Shown piece after piece: positions 26,334-38,041 of a DNA stretch of 64,000 bases (the first letter of the stretch is position 1; every line of letters starts with the position of its first letter). Both the position numbers and the translations under genes were made by a program. Origin of the DNA: Ulota crispa. Its lineage: Eukaryota > Streptophyta > Bryopsida > Orthotrichales > Orthotrichaceae. The stretch spans positions 7,998,001-8,062,000 of the forward strand of contig OY987243.1 of the NCBI GenBank assembly GCA_963920765.1, in the 5' to 3' direction. The notes under the pieces were generated by a model that ran no database searches, was not told where the DNA came from, and saw only the letters and a list, made by a program, of their open reading frames with translations.

Positions 26334-27570
26334 CTTCAATCGCTACAACCCCCTCGCAACTCTCTCAAATCGGTGATGCTTCCAAGCTCACACGATAACG
26401 TCCAATACAGCGCACTAATTGAGGCATTTGCAATAATGATCTTGTCCTTCGCTGGGCATCCAAATCTCGCCTCACCAGAATTGGTGACGGTTTCGTGAAT
26501 TCGGCCAAAAATCGAAAATGGCAACCGGAATCTGAAGGGCTTCGATCCTGGCACGCAATATGCGTGGAAATAAAGGTCGAGCAGATTAGGGTTGCAAAGA
26601 GAGCTCTATGTCTGTCACGTACCTCAAGTCCGTTTCAGTAAAAATCGGTTCCAGCACTATCAAGTCACGGAGAAGCAGCCAAGCAATGGCAGGCAGCTTG
26701 AGCAAGGTTAAGTTAAGGTTACTCTGTTCTTCGTCACCCGGGCAACACAGTTCTGCAGGTTTGCTCGCAAGCTTGCGATGTCCCACGACAGCTTTACTGT
26801 AGCTCACACGACAACTGTTCACTGCGGAGAATTCACCCGCGCGGTGACATTTGCCCTAAATTTAGCAATTGTTTGAACAATGACGCCCAGTCTGTGGATC
26901 CACTTCTCCCTCTGGTAAGTTAGCTGCAAGACCCTCTTGTGTACAGTACAGTCTACACGACAGATGGGAAGCAGGTTTTTTTTTTTTCATTTTTTGAGAA
27001 GTGCCAAAATGGCAATTTAAAATGTTATAGTGGTGCTCCATCCACATATTGGATAGAAAATATCACATTAGCACGTGCCTATAATTTGGTTTTCATTCAC
27101 AATTTGGCAATTTCATTCAAGTTTTTTCTAAACTTTGAAGCTTTTTGGCAATTTCATCCAAGTAATTGTGTTTTTCCACCATAGTTTTTGCTAAATCCAC
27201 CACATAGCACAATATTTAGGAGTTTCACAAAAAAAGGAGTAAATATCATATTTATTGAATGATTATTTAATGATGATGACAAACTTACTCAAATCTTGAC
27301 TTGTTTTTTCTTTTTATTGTCCATTATACTTTTTCTTCTTTCTTTTCTTTGCCCACTCTTCTATTTCTTTTTCTTCTTATCCACGTTTCCCTTTCTTCTT
27401 TCTTTTACTTGGCTTATCTTTCATATCTTTGAGCATATATAATATTGGAAAGTAAGTTTGCCTTCATCATTAAATGGTCATCTTATAAATATGGAATTTT
27501 CCCTTCTTTTGATATTGGACTACTTCTAAATATGTTACAATGCACAATTATTTTTCCATTTTACAAGGAA

Positions 27571-28663
27571 CACAATATTCATTAAATTGGGAAAAAATAA
27601 ACATTTTGGGAATTCTAGCCATTTTTTGTCAAGTGTGCACTTGACTATTTTCCAATGAAATGAGATATGAATCTTCCAAAAATACGCTCTTTATTACCCA
27701 AAATGCTAAAAATCTTCCAAACATACGCTCTATATTACCAAAAAATCAAGAACAAGACCTATTTGTTCCACAAAATAACAATATTTCTGAAATTTTGGAC
27801 ACAAAGTTCATTAACTATGTGTAAGTTGACCTTCTTAAACATTTAAGTTGACCTCCTTAAACGTTTCAGTTGACCTGAGAGGTTTTAGGTGAAATATAGT
27901 TTGGAAATTCATTTTTCCCAATTTAACCCCTAAAGGACTGGCTGTCCGTTCGAGGGACAAATGGGATTTTGGGCAGGTACCTACGGCTAACCTACTTTGT
28001 GTGATTTTTTGAAACTTTTATGGAAGATGGGGAATTCAAAGATCTGTGTGTCCATCAATTCCTTTTTCATTTTGACATTTTTTGAAGTAGTAAAAAATGA
28101 AATTTCTGAATTGTTTTGGAGATGGGGCAGTTCAAGCAGCCCAAAAACTTTTTTAAAATTTACATTTAAAAAAAATAAAAATCTGAAATTGGTTCTTTGA
28201 ATTTATATATACATGGGAAACTTTAAATCATTTCCAATAAAGGAGGTGAAAGTCATGAGGACTTTTAGTTATTTGGTAGATATGGGTCCATATCTACCAG
28301 ATAACTAAAAGTCCTCATGACTTTCACCTCCTTTATTGGAAATGAGTGATTTAAAGTTTCCCATGTATATATAAATTCAAAGAACCAATTTCAGATTTTT
28401 ATTTTTTTTAAATGTAAATTTTAAAAAAGTTTTTGGGCTGCCCAAATTGCCCCATCTCTAAAACAATTTTGAAATTCATTTTTTACTACTTCAAAAAATG
28501 TCAAAATGAAAAAAGAAAATTGATGGGCACACAGATCTTCAAATTCCCCATCTTCCATAAAAGTTTCAAAAAATCACACAAAGTAGGTTAGCCGTAGGTA
28601 CTTGCCCAAAATCCCATTTGTCCCCTAAACGGACAGTTAGTCCTTTAGGGGTGAATATCATGT
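27571..28663. mobile_element. ATATTCGTTAA-family element split by a hairpin insertion
   Basis: The left end CACAATATTCATTAAATTGGG is typical of the family. Its expected right end (CCCAATTTAA ... GAATATCATGT) is present but interrupted at 27923-28652 by the TTAA-type hairpin d. The host copy is therefore older than the insertion. Confidence 0.7.
27923..28652. mobile_element. TTAA-type near-perfect hairpin element d (~730 bp)
   Basis: The arms run from TTAACCCCTAAAGGAC to the centre near 28288 and back to CCTTTAGGGG, with very few mismatches seen by eye; the centre reads ATATGGGTCCATATC. It sits in the TTAA of another element's terminus, and the right flank appears to have lost a few bases. 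Transcribed, it would fold into a long double-stranded RNA. Confidence 0.85.
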
Positions 28664-31398
28664 CAACCTCTAAAGGCCCAAGAAGCCCACTTTGGGCTTT
28701 ATGAGAACTTGGGCAGGCTCTATTGATTTCACAATTTGGAATTTTTTCATGAATTTTTCAGGATGGATGCTACTCATCATAATCTACATGTGAAGCTTTA
28801 TTTCATGTCATTCCAATAAGTAATGCAAAAGTTATAAGGTTTTTTCAATTTCAATGTCAAATCAAGCATCAAAAAATAATTTTTTTAATTTTAATTTTAA
28901 TTTTTATATAATTGTATAGATTGATACGTACTCAAAAAAATTGAATCTCTCAATTCCAAATAATGAGGTAAGAGTTAAATAGAGTTTTATTTTGCAGGCA
29001 ATGAAGGTAGGAAGAGGGTAGAAAAAACATATAAAGTTATATTTTACTCTCAATTTTGAAAATTTTCAAATGAAAATGAAAATGAAAGTTACTAATGTCT
29101 TTTAGAGCATTCTCACCATTGGAATTAACAATTTTCAAATTCCTCCAAAACTTATTAGCATATTAGTTAGATCTTTCATTCATCAACACCCTTCACTTTA
29201 CAATTTTTTAAAAAACGAATCCAAAGTTTTTTTTGGTTTAATTTTTTTGCATATGCTTTCAACCCATTTTCCAACATATTACAAAAATTGCACAAGAAAT
29301 ACAACATACGTGTTTTTCTCTAAAAAGTTTGAAAAACAAAACTTCACCTTTTGGAAGGACTAGAAAAGCCTAAATTTTGAAGTTTAGGCACATTGATCTT
29401 GCAATTGGTGGGGATTTTCATTCTGAATTTTGGGACAATGTATTTGTGCAAGTCAACTAAAGGATCCTACGGTTGGATTTGTGAAAAAGTAGGTTTCAAT
29501 GAAGATTTTGACCCTAGATTGGGGACTAATATTTTGAAGCAGTTTTGGGCCTCTAAACACGAAAGAATTTTATGGGTTAAGGGTAAAACTTGCATTCAAC
29601 AATGCAAGCAAGCAATGAAAAAATGGATATAATTAGATAGAATGGTTGACATGTGGATGTTCATGCATAAATTGTACTAATATTAGTAAAATTCATCAAA
29701 AATCTGGCAAATTTGGTGTGGCTTGGAGAAGGATTTGGAGATTTCATCCAATTTTCCATCGTATTATTTCAGTGTCACAGTAGCTGGTGGGCACTCAGTG
29801 ACCATCTGATCTGAGGTAAGATTTAGGCAAATTTTCCTCAGAAAAAAAAACCCTAATTTACAATGTGGTGGATTTAGCAAAAGTTGTGGAACATTTAGCA
29901 AAAGCTGTGGTAGATTAAGCAATTCCTGAAGTTTAGCACAACCCAATCTATAAAAGCCGATTTCCCTTGCATCAAAGTAGGAAAAGGAGGATATTCAGGC
30001 GGCGGCATGCTTAATTTGGAAGTTTACATTAATCACTTCCACTTCCCCACTTCAAAAAGGAAAGATCTTTCCGGCTTTAAAAACGTGATCATTCAATGAC
30101 AGGAAGTGCAAACAATAAAGCGCCAAGTAAGGTGCTGCAGGGTTAGAAATCTATAACTTAGTACAGAAGATTTTGCACTCCCTTCCATTCTCGTAGCAGC
30201 TCCTCACTATCGACTATCGTTCTGCAGCGCTTCTTCAGTTCATAATCTACGACCTTCATTGCAAAATCCTTTGCTTTGTGTGCAGGGACGGAGACATATT
30301 CTTGCGTTGCTCGTCTTAAACTGCCTGGGAGCAAGAAGAAGCAATTTTTGGTTTCTGCTAAACCGATTTCTCCCCTCATACAGGTGCACTTCTTTGAACC
30401 TCATTGTTTGTTTCGGAAATTGAATGCTTCAGCTGCAATCATGAAGGATTTCTTTTCCACCGTAAAGGCCAAGGATGAGTGTGTTTAGTCATCGTCACTT
30501 GCTTGTCTTTGGACTAAGGGTAATTAAATGCGTATGGATGCGCTCCAGTACGACAAAAGATGTGCAATGTCATATCTAACTGGGTTTTTTTTCTCCAAAA
30601 TTATAACCGGTCGTTCTTATGAAGTGCTCCAACAGTAGTTCTGGTAGGGCATGTGAAAGCTTGATTGTTACGGTCTTAACATTACTAGCACGTAGAATGC
30701 ATGAGGTGTTTGGGTCACTGCAAATTTGCAGCATGTTTTGGCAGAAGGTAGGTGAACATTTATATGCCATTCCGGATGTAATTATACTGAGAATTTGCTT
30801 GCGACTTTTCCTTATTTTGTGCATGTAAAATGCTATTACTTGGCAGATTGTATTGAAAGTATGGCGGTGTAGTAAGTGTTCGTGTCTTACTGGAAAACAC
30901 TTTCTGCACTGTTCGCACAGATATTTACCCGTGGATTGCAAGTGTTCTCTGTTGGACTTGAGCTTGTTACTGCCCGTAGCGAAGTAACAGTCCTCACTCC
31001 CGGATTAGCAAGTGCACCCACTTTAAAATTCCAAGGTATGTATGCATTTTTCCATTGATTTTAGTCCCAGTGCTTGCAATGTCAGAAACTGTGTTCAGAC
31101 AATTAGAAACGGGATGGCGAACCTGACGTTGAAGGAATGTTGGCGCAGGCCAATGTTTAGTACATTGTGGGTTAAAATTGAGTAACTGGTACGCTTGTAC
31201 TGCACATATTTTAGAGAATGCGCAATGGCATCGTCTATAGCCTCTGTACAATATGTCATTCCATAGGCCATTGTACACAAAGTGCCATGAAACAGAATGT
31301 ACGATACGATAGTAATGAAGAGATGAAGTTATGAAAAGTCCATTTTTCAAAACACAAAAGCACTTACATGTTTTGATGTATGATGGTCAAATTAGAGA

Positions 31399-33925
31399 AT
31401 GAGGCCCGAGATGAGCCCCGAGAGGAGGCCGTATGGACTGCAATTCTTGGGAGAGTCATACCTGGGAGAGGCATACCTCATGGAGAGGACGATAGCAGAC
31501 CGAAGTGAAATAGATTTCTATCCATGTGCATGCAAGAGATGTCATGGCGACAAGGACCATACACCAGAGACCGTGCAACGACACCACCACAAGTATGGTC
31601 GAGATGTTAAGCTGCAAGATGAGCCTATGATTGTAAGTCACCGATCAAAATTCCAGAAACATCAAGTTATAATTCTTAATGACGGACAGCAAATTCTTCG
31701 TTTATCTTTTGTGTAGTGTTTAACGTTTGGCTTGTTTGCATTACCATGGATGGGGAAGGAAATAATGCGTGACATTTTAATTAAAGCCGAATAGGTGAAT
31801 GGGAATACTTTACCACTGCTGTTTTAATATTGAGGTGAAACATACGCATTACATCTTGTTTCAGGTTGACATGTTCTAGACATTTTTTATGAATATACGT
31901 GTACCGTATACTAAATACTATTGACTCAAGTGGGATAAAATTTCAATAAGTAGTCAAAAACATGACTCTTCACTCAATGACAATACCTATGGGATATTCC
32001 AAAGTATATTCATCACGACATAGTCATCAGTCTTTAGCGTATACCACTAGACTCTACACTCTACAGCAGTAGTCTTCGTGCTCACTTTTGTGATAGCATT
32101 GACAAAATAGACTGAATCTATAAACTGCTGCACTGTGTTATACAATTAATGAAATAGTGACGGGAATGCCTTAATCTGCACATGTAATTCTTTGCATGCA
32201 ATGTAGGAAAATGATTAATTAAACATTTTCCACAGAGGCATATGTCTTTCACGATGATGGATGTACTTTAGCAAATTATAATGTTCTGTAATTTGGAAGC
32301 GGTATTTCTTGTGTAACACAACATAGCAGGTCATAAGAAGCATGCGTCCTCCTTTATACAAGGTGATGGCACTTAAATATAAATTTCATTTATTGAATAA
32401 CTGTGCCTCACGAGTTCCCTTCTGTTGTGAACTGCAGAGGCCTTCGGGCTGGAGGCCTGGGGGCCGTTCACTGCCGAGTCTTGGGCCCAATGGAATGCGG
32501 AGGGCTGTGAATTATGCAATGCCGAATCTTGGGGGCCATGGACCGCAGAGGCCTGTGGGCCATGTTAACCACCCCGTGGAGCAAGTGCGAGAAGAACCTC
32601 CGCAGGCAAAAGTACGCCTGCGATAAACCCTGCTTTACATTCTCAATTAAATTGTGATTATATGAGTGTTGCAAGAATTCATTTGAAAAAAAAAAAAAAA
32701 TCACCCGGATTGCAGGTTTTGTTAGAGAAAGATTTGGCGAGACATCCAGTTATATTGCAGATGATGCGAAGATTGGAGGCTCTAGAGGCCATGCAGAAAT
32801 TGGAGAGACATCCAGTTATATTGCAGATAGTGGAAAGATTGGATGCTGTAGAGTCCTGGATACAAGAAACGTTTGCAGCGGATGGAAGACCGCTATGTCA
32901 AATTGTTGAGAATGATCTCACAGAAGGTGTAATACAAGGAGATGAATCACCGGCGGCTCCGAAGGTCGTCACAACTGTCCCGGAAGCTGAAGTGCAGGCT
33001 GTGCATCAAGAAGCGGTATCTATCTCTCTAGAAGTTCGAACTACAATCTTAGAAGCAGAAGTCGAAGCATTATCTTATGGAGATGCATCGGTGGCTCTTG
33101 AGACTGAAATAGTCATATCGGAGCCTGTAGTGGCACCGGCATGTCTTCATAAATACACTCATGTCATGCAGAGCTTTTCACAATGGGATCTTTTATGATC
33201 ATTTTTTCAAAAACTTTACATGTTAAGTCACAGCATCAAACTTACGAGAATGTGCTACAAACTGAATATTGAGGTAGTCATCTTAGGCGCGTAGTAATCC
33301 TGGTTTTAAAATTGTTGTGCAGGTGAAGGAACTGGAGCCCATGCGACCTCGGCAAATGCGAGGGCAAATTACGGTATGAGATCGTGAAGTGCGAGTGAAC
33401 TGCTTTCAAATGGAGTTGTCGTATGTCATTAAAATGTTACTAGTGTGATTGGAAAAGACATAGCATGTTCTAATGAGCCGTGCACGACAATTTGGGAAGT
33501 GTGGTAATGAAGCAGAGAAATGAGACCGTAAAGTGTGAATGACTTGCTGTTTTATGAGGTCGTCGAATGTCATTCAATTGTTGCTACTATGATGGGAAAA
33601 GGCAGGGCGTGTTTTAATGATTTATGCACAAGTTTTCACAAGGTAATAATGAAACAAAAAAATGTGTGGACAAACATCCAATTTTGGAGGTGAGTTTTCT
33701 TCAAAAATGAGAGCCATCTCTGAACTATACATGTTGTCATGCAAACAAGTTATCACAATGACCTCTAGCATGGACTACCCCATAATGATGCTAATCCTTG
33801 GATTACATGATCAGAAACTGTGTATGATGTATCTTATGTAGAATACAAGAGCTGGTGTGGCACATCAAACAAGATCCGCAGTTCAAAATCCAGGACAAGC
33901 GAAGAAGAGAGCAAGGCGGAATTGA
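31399..33925 (+). CDS. Probable gene of unknown family with Cys/His cluster and 22-residue repeat
   Basis: A five-exon model fits splice sites and phase (all phase 0): 31399-31632, 32438-32611, 32716-33126, 33323-33373 and 33842-33925, 317 residues. Exon 1 encodes CACKRCHGDKDH followed by HHHKYGRD, a compact Cys/His cluster that loosely resembles the start of plant transposase-associated proteins. Exon 2 is Pro/Gly/Arg-rich. Exon 3 begins with two copies of a 22-residue unit starting RHPVILQ (66 bp tandem repeat at 32739 and 32805), likely helical, then an acidic Glu/Val-rich stretch. Exon 5 ends in a basic QAKKRARRN tail that could be a nuclear signal. Start codon, donor of exon 3 and the last two exons are uncertain; exon 3 could instead run to a stop at 33198. 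Further 5' exons may exist. The function is unknown; it may be a domesticated or decayed transposon protein. Confidence 0.4.
32739..32870 (+). repeat. 66 bp in-frame tandem duplication
   Basis: Two copies starting GAGACATCCAGTTATATTGC at 32739 and 32805 encode successive 22-residue units with a leucine/isoleucine periodicity. The copies keep the frame, which argues for translation. Confidence 0.7.
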
Positions 33926-35165
33926 GTGTACAATGTGCTTTAGAAACATGTTTGTGAAACTGGACACGGTAGGTTTTGCTGCTGGTAATGTTCAAGAGTA
34001 GATTCAGCAGACGATCTACCGAAGGAGTTGTGAAAATATCACCAATCCCATCGGCAGATTTCTCAGACTTGTGGTGCAGGAGGAAGGCATTTACAAACAT
34101 AGTGACTTCCGAGTGTTGCTTGTCATATATATTTGTAGGATTGGAAGTATAGCGTGCGATTGTGTATTCATGCTTGCTATAAGTTTTTGTGCAGCATGTT
34201 ATGAATTTTTGTGCGGCATGTAAGTGTATGAACATAAACACCGGTGCATGTGTATGCACCCAAAGTTGTGCCACACATCCTGGTATTGTAATTCAAAAAC
34301 ATTGAGAAGCGATATATATATATATATATATGTTCGTGTTATCTCTTTAAATGGCTCAAATCTATCAAACCATAATTGCAAAACTAGATTTACATTCATG
34401 AGCATTTCCACGATACCGCTTCTTGAGTACCACATGTCTCTAAAATGAGAGGATGTTCCTACAAAGCTCCAACATATGGAGGCTCTGCAATGACGGTGGA
34501 GCCTCTCAGAATTGAATTGAACGAGCCTTCAATCACAGATACGCCCTCGACATCTGATTTTCGCAGCTCGCTGTTGCGAGGCTGGGTGTGCATGCTCTTA
34601 GAGCATCATGTTCGCAACACCAACTCTGCGATTGTTACCGCCAATTTGGTCAACCACTTTCAACGCTCATCCTGTCATTCCTGTGTACCCTCAGCGATCC
34701 CTTGCAGCAGCAGCAACACCAGTGTTGTCCTGAATGACAGTGACACCGTCCTCACACAATCCAGCAACACCTAAGCTCCGGGCTCTTCGACTACTTCGGT
34801 GCACAGACGTCACTCCAAAGGGACGAAACTCGAAACACCGACAGAAAGGATAGCTTAGCTTAGCTTTGCCGACAACGAGATGACGAACGAACGAGATAAT
34901 TGAGACTGGTGAATTCTAGTCAACACCAGGATGAATTTTGGTTTCTCATCCGGTTAGACCCGCGATAGCCCGCTTGGCAACACCAAGGATTTTCGGTGAG
35001 AAACAGTGTGACGTTGCTGGAATCCGAGCAATGGCAGAATTCGCAATCGCCCTTGGGAATTGGTGTATGGAAGGGATAGAATTCTGTGCTTGCAGTTTAC
35101 TTTAGAATTTTGAGACTGTCTATGGTCAACAGATTGTTCTCAATCATGCTCTAGGTGCAGAAAGG
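33926..35165. other. Gap between the unknown gene and the FAD oxidoreductase gene
   Basis: It holds an (AT)n microsatellite at 34312-34331 and a 109-codon plus-strand frame at 34445-34774 that is Ser/Thr-rich and has no recognised motif. The stretch 34800-35160 is probably promoter and 5' leader of the oxidoreductase gene. No other gene is visible. Confidence 0.4.
34312..34331. repeat. (AT)n microsatellite
   Basis: About ten uninterrupted AT units. Confidence 0.9.
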
Positions 35166-37123
35166 ATGACATCTATGGCGACCTTGGCCAGCGCCCCAGT
35201 TTCTTCCCCAGTTAGACTGCCCACGCAATGTCTCTCGCCACGCAGGTGCTCTCATCACCTCTGCTTTCAGAACAGTCGAATTGCTGCTATTATAGGCGAC
35301 TTACGGTGCATGGCACTTATAACCAACAACTCCCAATTCAAGTGGCTAGCCTAAGGCTTTGTCAAAAAAAAATGTTATCAAAATTTGAGACCACCAAGAT
35401 GAAGCTTAAGATTTGTCTCGCTTGGTGATGAAATTACTTTTGATGATGAAATTACTTTTGAGCTAATGGGTATATGTGTTGTGCTTTAGTATTTCTTGCT
35501 GGAGCAATAGTTGTTGGTTTTAAGTGTCATGCACTATAGTTCTTTCGTCTTTGTGGCTACAAAAACCGGGGGCCCTGTTGACGTTGCAGACCTCGTTGGT
35601 TCTCCTAGGTTTGCCGTACTTGGAGCTGGATTTGCTGGCGTTTCCGTGGCATGGCACTTGCTTCAGGTGTGCACTTGTAACGTCTTCTAAATGCTGGACT
35701 CTGAGGCTCCAAATTAGGGTTCACAGTTTTCTTAGCGCTTTTGAGAAGATCGCATAGGGACTTCCTTTTGAACAATGGTGATGTAAAAACTGGCATTATA
35801 TCGTTCACGATATGATCAATGAAGTTGGTCATTGTCAAACCTTGAATCCTTGGAAACCATGGATCATCTCGTTCCGGTTTTGCGGTGGTATACTGACCAA
35901 GGAAGATGCAATGCGAATTGCAGCACACATCCAGTGCAGGACCCGTCTCCGTGGACTTATTCGATGGGACTGGAATCGGCGGAGGTGCGTCGGGCGTGTC
36001 AGGCGGCTTACTGCACCCTTACACTCCGAAAGGAAAGCTTCTTTGGAAGGGGAACGAAGGTTGGCAAGCAGCACTGGCTTTGTTATCCGCTGCTGAAGAT
36101 GCTGATGTGCACACGGAGCCCATAGCATGGCGGAGGGGCATCTTGCGGCCCCTGGTAGCGGAGAAGCACATCAAGGACGCCAGAAAGCTGGTAAAAGGGA
36201 ATGGCATTCGATGCTTGGAGCGGCATGTGGCGCAGGCGATGGTCAATGGTCTCGAACTTCCTGAATTAGGGTTAGGGTTGTACATTCCAGAAGGCATCAA
36301 CCTCCACCCTCGTCGGTATCTCGACGCTCTTTGGCTAGCTTGCACAAACTTCGCATATACCGCCTGTGCGGGAACACGGGCGACTCTTGTGAACCAGCAC
36401 GTGAGCTCACTTAGCGAGCTTGCACGCGAAGGATACGAAGCTGTCGTGGTGTGCACGGGATCCAAGGCGGTTCTGCTGCCAGAGCTTGCAGGAAAGCTGC
36501 CTCTTGCAATGTGTCGTGGCGTTGTGGCGCACTTGGAGCTGCCGGATGATTTCGAAGAGTATGATTCTCAGGCACCGAATTTGCTTTCCCAGACTTGGCT
36601 TGCTGTTCAAGAAGCACGAAGGATGGTGTTGGGAGCCACCAAGGATTGGAATTCAGGGCCTGAATGTGGAGGTGTGTCTGCGGAGGAGGAATCCTTGGTG
36701 CAAGATGATCTTCGGCAAAGAGCAGCTCAGTTCTATCCTCTTATCAAGCAGTGGGACTTGAAAAGCTTACAGGCTGGCGTGCGTGCCATGCCACCACGGA
36801 CCTCCTTGGGGGCGTTGCCTCTAGCAGGTCTGATTTAATTTTCTGATTTTTTCGTTTCTGGGAGATTATGCTCACAAGCATTGTGTTCTGGACTTCACTA
36901 CCTTTTATGTATTCCAGTTTTCTGAGTAATTGTGTTATTGCCAGGCTGTGTGAACAAGCTGGTGCAGCCTCTGCAGTCTGAGACCCAGTGGTGGCTGATC
37001 GGTGGGCTTGGGTCGAGAGGGCTGATCTATCATGGCTGGCTCGGTGAACGTGTTGCTGCTGCCGTGATAGCCAGAGATGCTTCGCTCGTTCCTCAAGAGC
37101 TTCACCAGTTTTGTGCAGTATAA
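35166..37123 (+). CDS. FAD-dependent oxidoreductase, DAO family
   Basis: Four exons: 35166-35245, 35540-35666, 35924-36827 and 36945-37123, in phase, 429 residues. The dinucleotide-binding start is clear: FAVLGAGFAGVSVAWHLL at 51-68, with the G-x-G-x-x-G at 55-60. It is followed by the IGGGASGVSGGLLHPYTPKG block that is strongly conserved in this plant family, and near the C-terminus by WWLIGGLGSRGLIYHGWLGE, the second FAD contact. Related proteins include the oxidase half of bacterial MnmC; the substrate of the plant members is not known to me. The Ser/Pro/Arg-rich first ~45 residues look like an organelle transit peptide, probably plastid. Exon 1 is the least certain part: translation could instead start at the ATG at 35529, inside the predicted intron, giving MHYSSFV. 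The gene is convergent with the Josephin gene, about 0.9 kb away. Confidence 0.88.
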
Positions 37124-38041
37124 ATGCAGAATATGCACCCTTGTTATTTCAGGCCAGGAAGAACCCATCTGAAAATCAAACACCATTCTTTGAACCTCGG
37201 CTATGCTCCGATGATATATTCTCGTCAAATGTAGCTGCCAAATTCTTGGGGCGAGAGATGGGGCTGACAGACCCTGCAGAAGTGAGAAAAACTTGCTTAC
37301 TATGAGCGAGATGCAGACCCAGTTTTTGGAACTTTGATTCCGACATGGTCCTTGAGGATGAGCGGTCTGTGAACAAGAATTGTGAACTCTTGCAGGCTCT
37401 GGCAATTACTGCTGGACATATTGCTGGCATCATCAGCAAACTGTATCGTGAATTTCCTTCCTGGCACATTTTGCAATTTTTTCTGTTGTTAGAAGGCAAC
37501 AGTTTGAGTGTATTCAGTATCCACACGGTGTTTAATGGAATCATTCTCAGAGGAACATTAGCAATCTTGTATTGTAGCAGAGTTCCAAAAACATGGAGTA
37601 GATATCTAGCTATGTTTCGGCTTGACACTGAGGTTGTTGAATACCAAAGTTCTTCCATAGACTTTCATTACTCTACCCTCTTTCTCGTATCATCAGTTCA
37701 TCATTTCACCTATACATAATCATGATTATTGTTTTTATGAAAATTTTCTGTAGGAATTCCTCAATTTTTCTTGCCGTTCTTCTACTTAGTAGCCATATGC
37801 TCTAATAAACCAGTGACTTCGTTGCGTTTTCTCTAGTTTGTTCGTTTGGTAAGGGCTTAGTTAGTACCCTCACGCTGAAACATCACTCCAAGCATCGATT
37901 TAGCAGGAACGGGCATGCTTGACGCTCAGGTTGCCCACCATGAAGTATGCTCACTGCGGGTACACGCTCAACGTCCCATAAATCTCAAAAAGGGAAGGAT
38001 AAGAGCCTACACTATCTCTTCGACTTTGTGGTGAAAGCAGT
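37124..38041. other. 3' flanks between convergent genes
   Basis: The stretch lies between the stop of the oxidoreductase and the stop of the Josephin gene and should contain both 3' UTRs. Frames of up to 160 codons overlap on both strands but show no family signature and no splice support. Confidence 0.45.

Larger units (their letters stand above)
26334..31398. other. Repeat-rich intergenic region upstream of the metallophosphoesterase gene
   Basis: It contains the 5' flank of the metallophosphoesterase gene (26334-26850), AT-rich and pyrimidine-rich DNA (27240-27450), the nested element pair at 27571-28663, and more AT-rich sequence to 29.9 kb. From 30.2 to 31.0 kb there are exon-like stretches on the plus strand (for example 30619-30747 and 30919-31035, with plausible splice edges) that could be 5' exons of the next gene, but nothing confirms them. 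Confidence 0.4.

Noticed and set aside
34445-34774. 109-codon Ser/Thr-rich frame
   Set aside because: It lies just upstream of the oxidoreductase gene, has no recognisable domain and its composition is like local DNA. It may be part of the leader or promoter.
37345-37719. 124-codon frame after the oxidoreductase stop
   Set aside because: It probably lies in the 3' UTR or flank, ends in AT-rich sequence and shows no motif.
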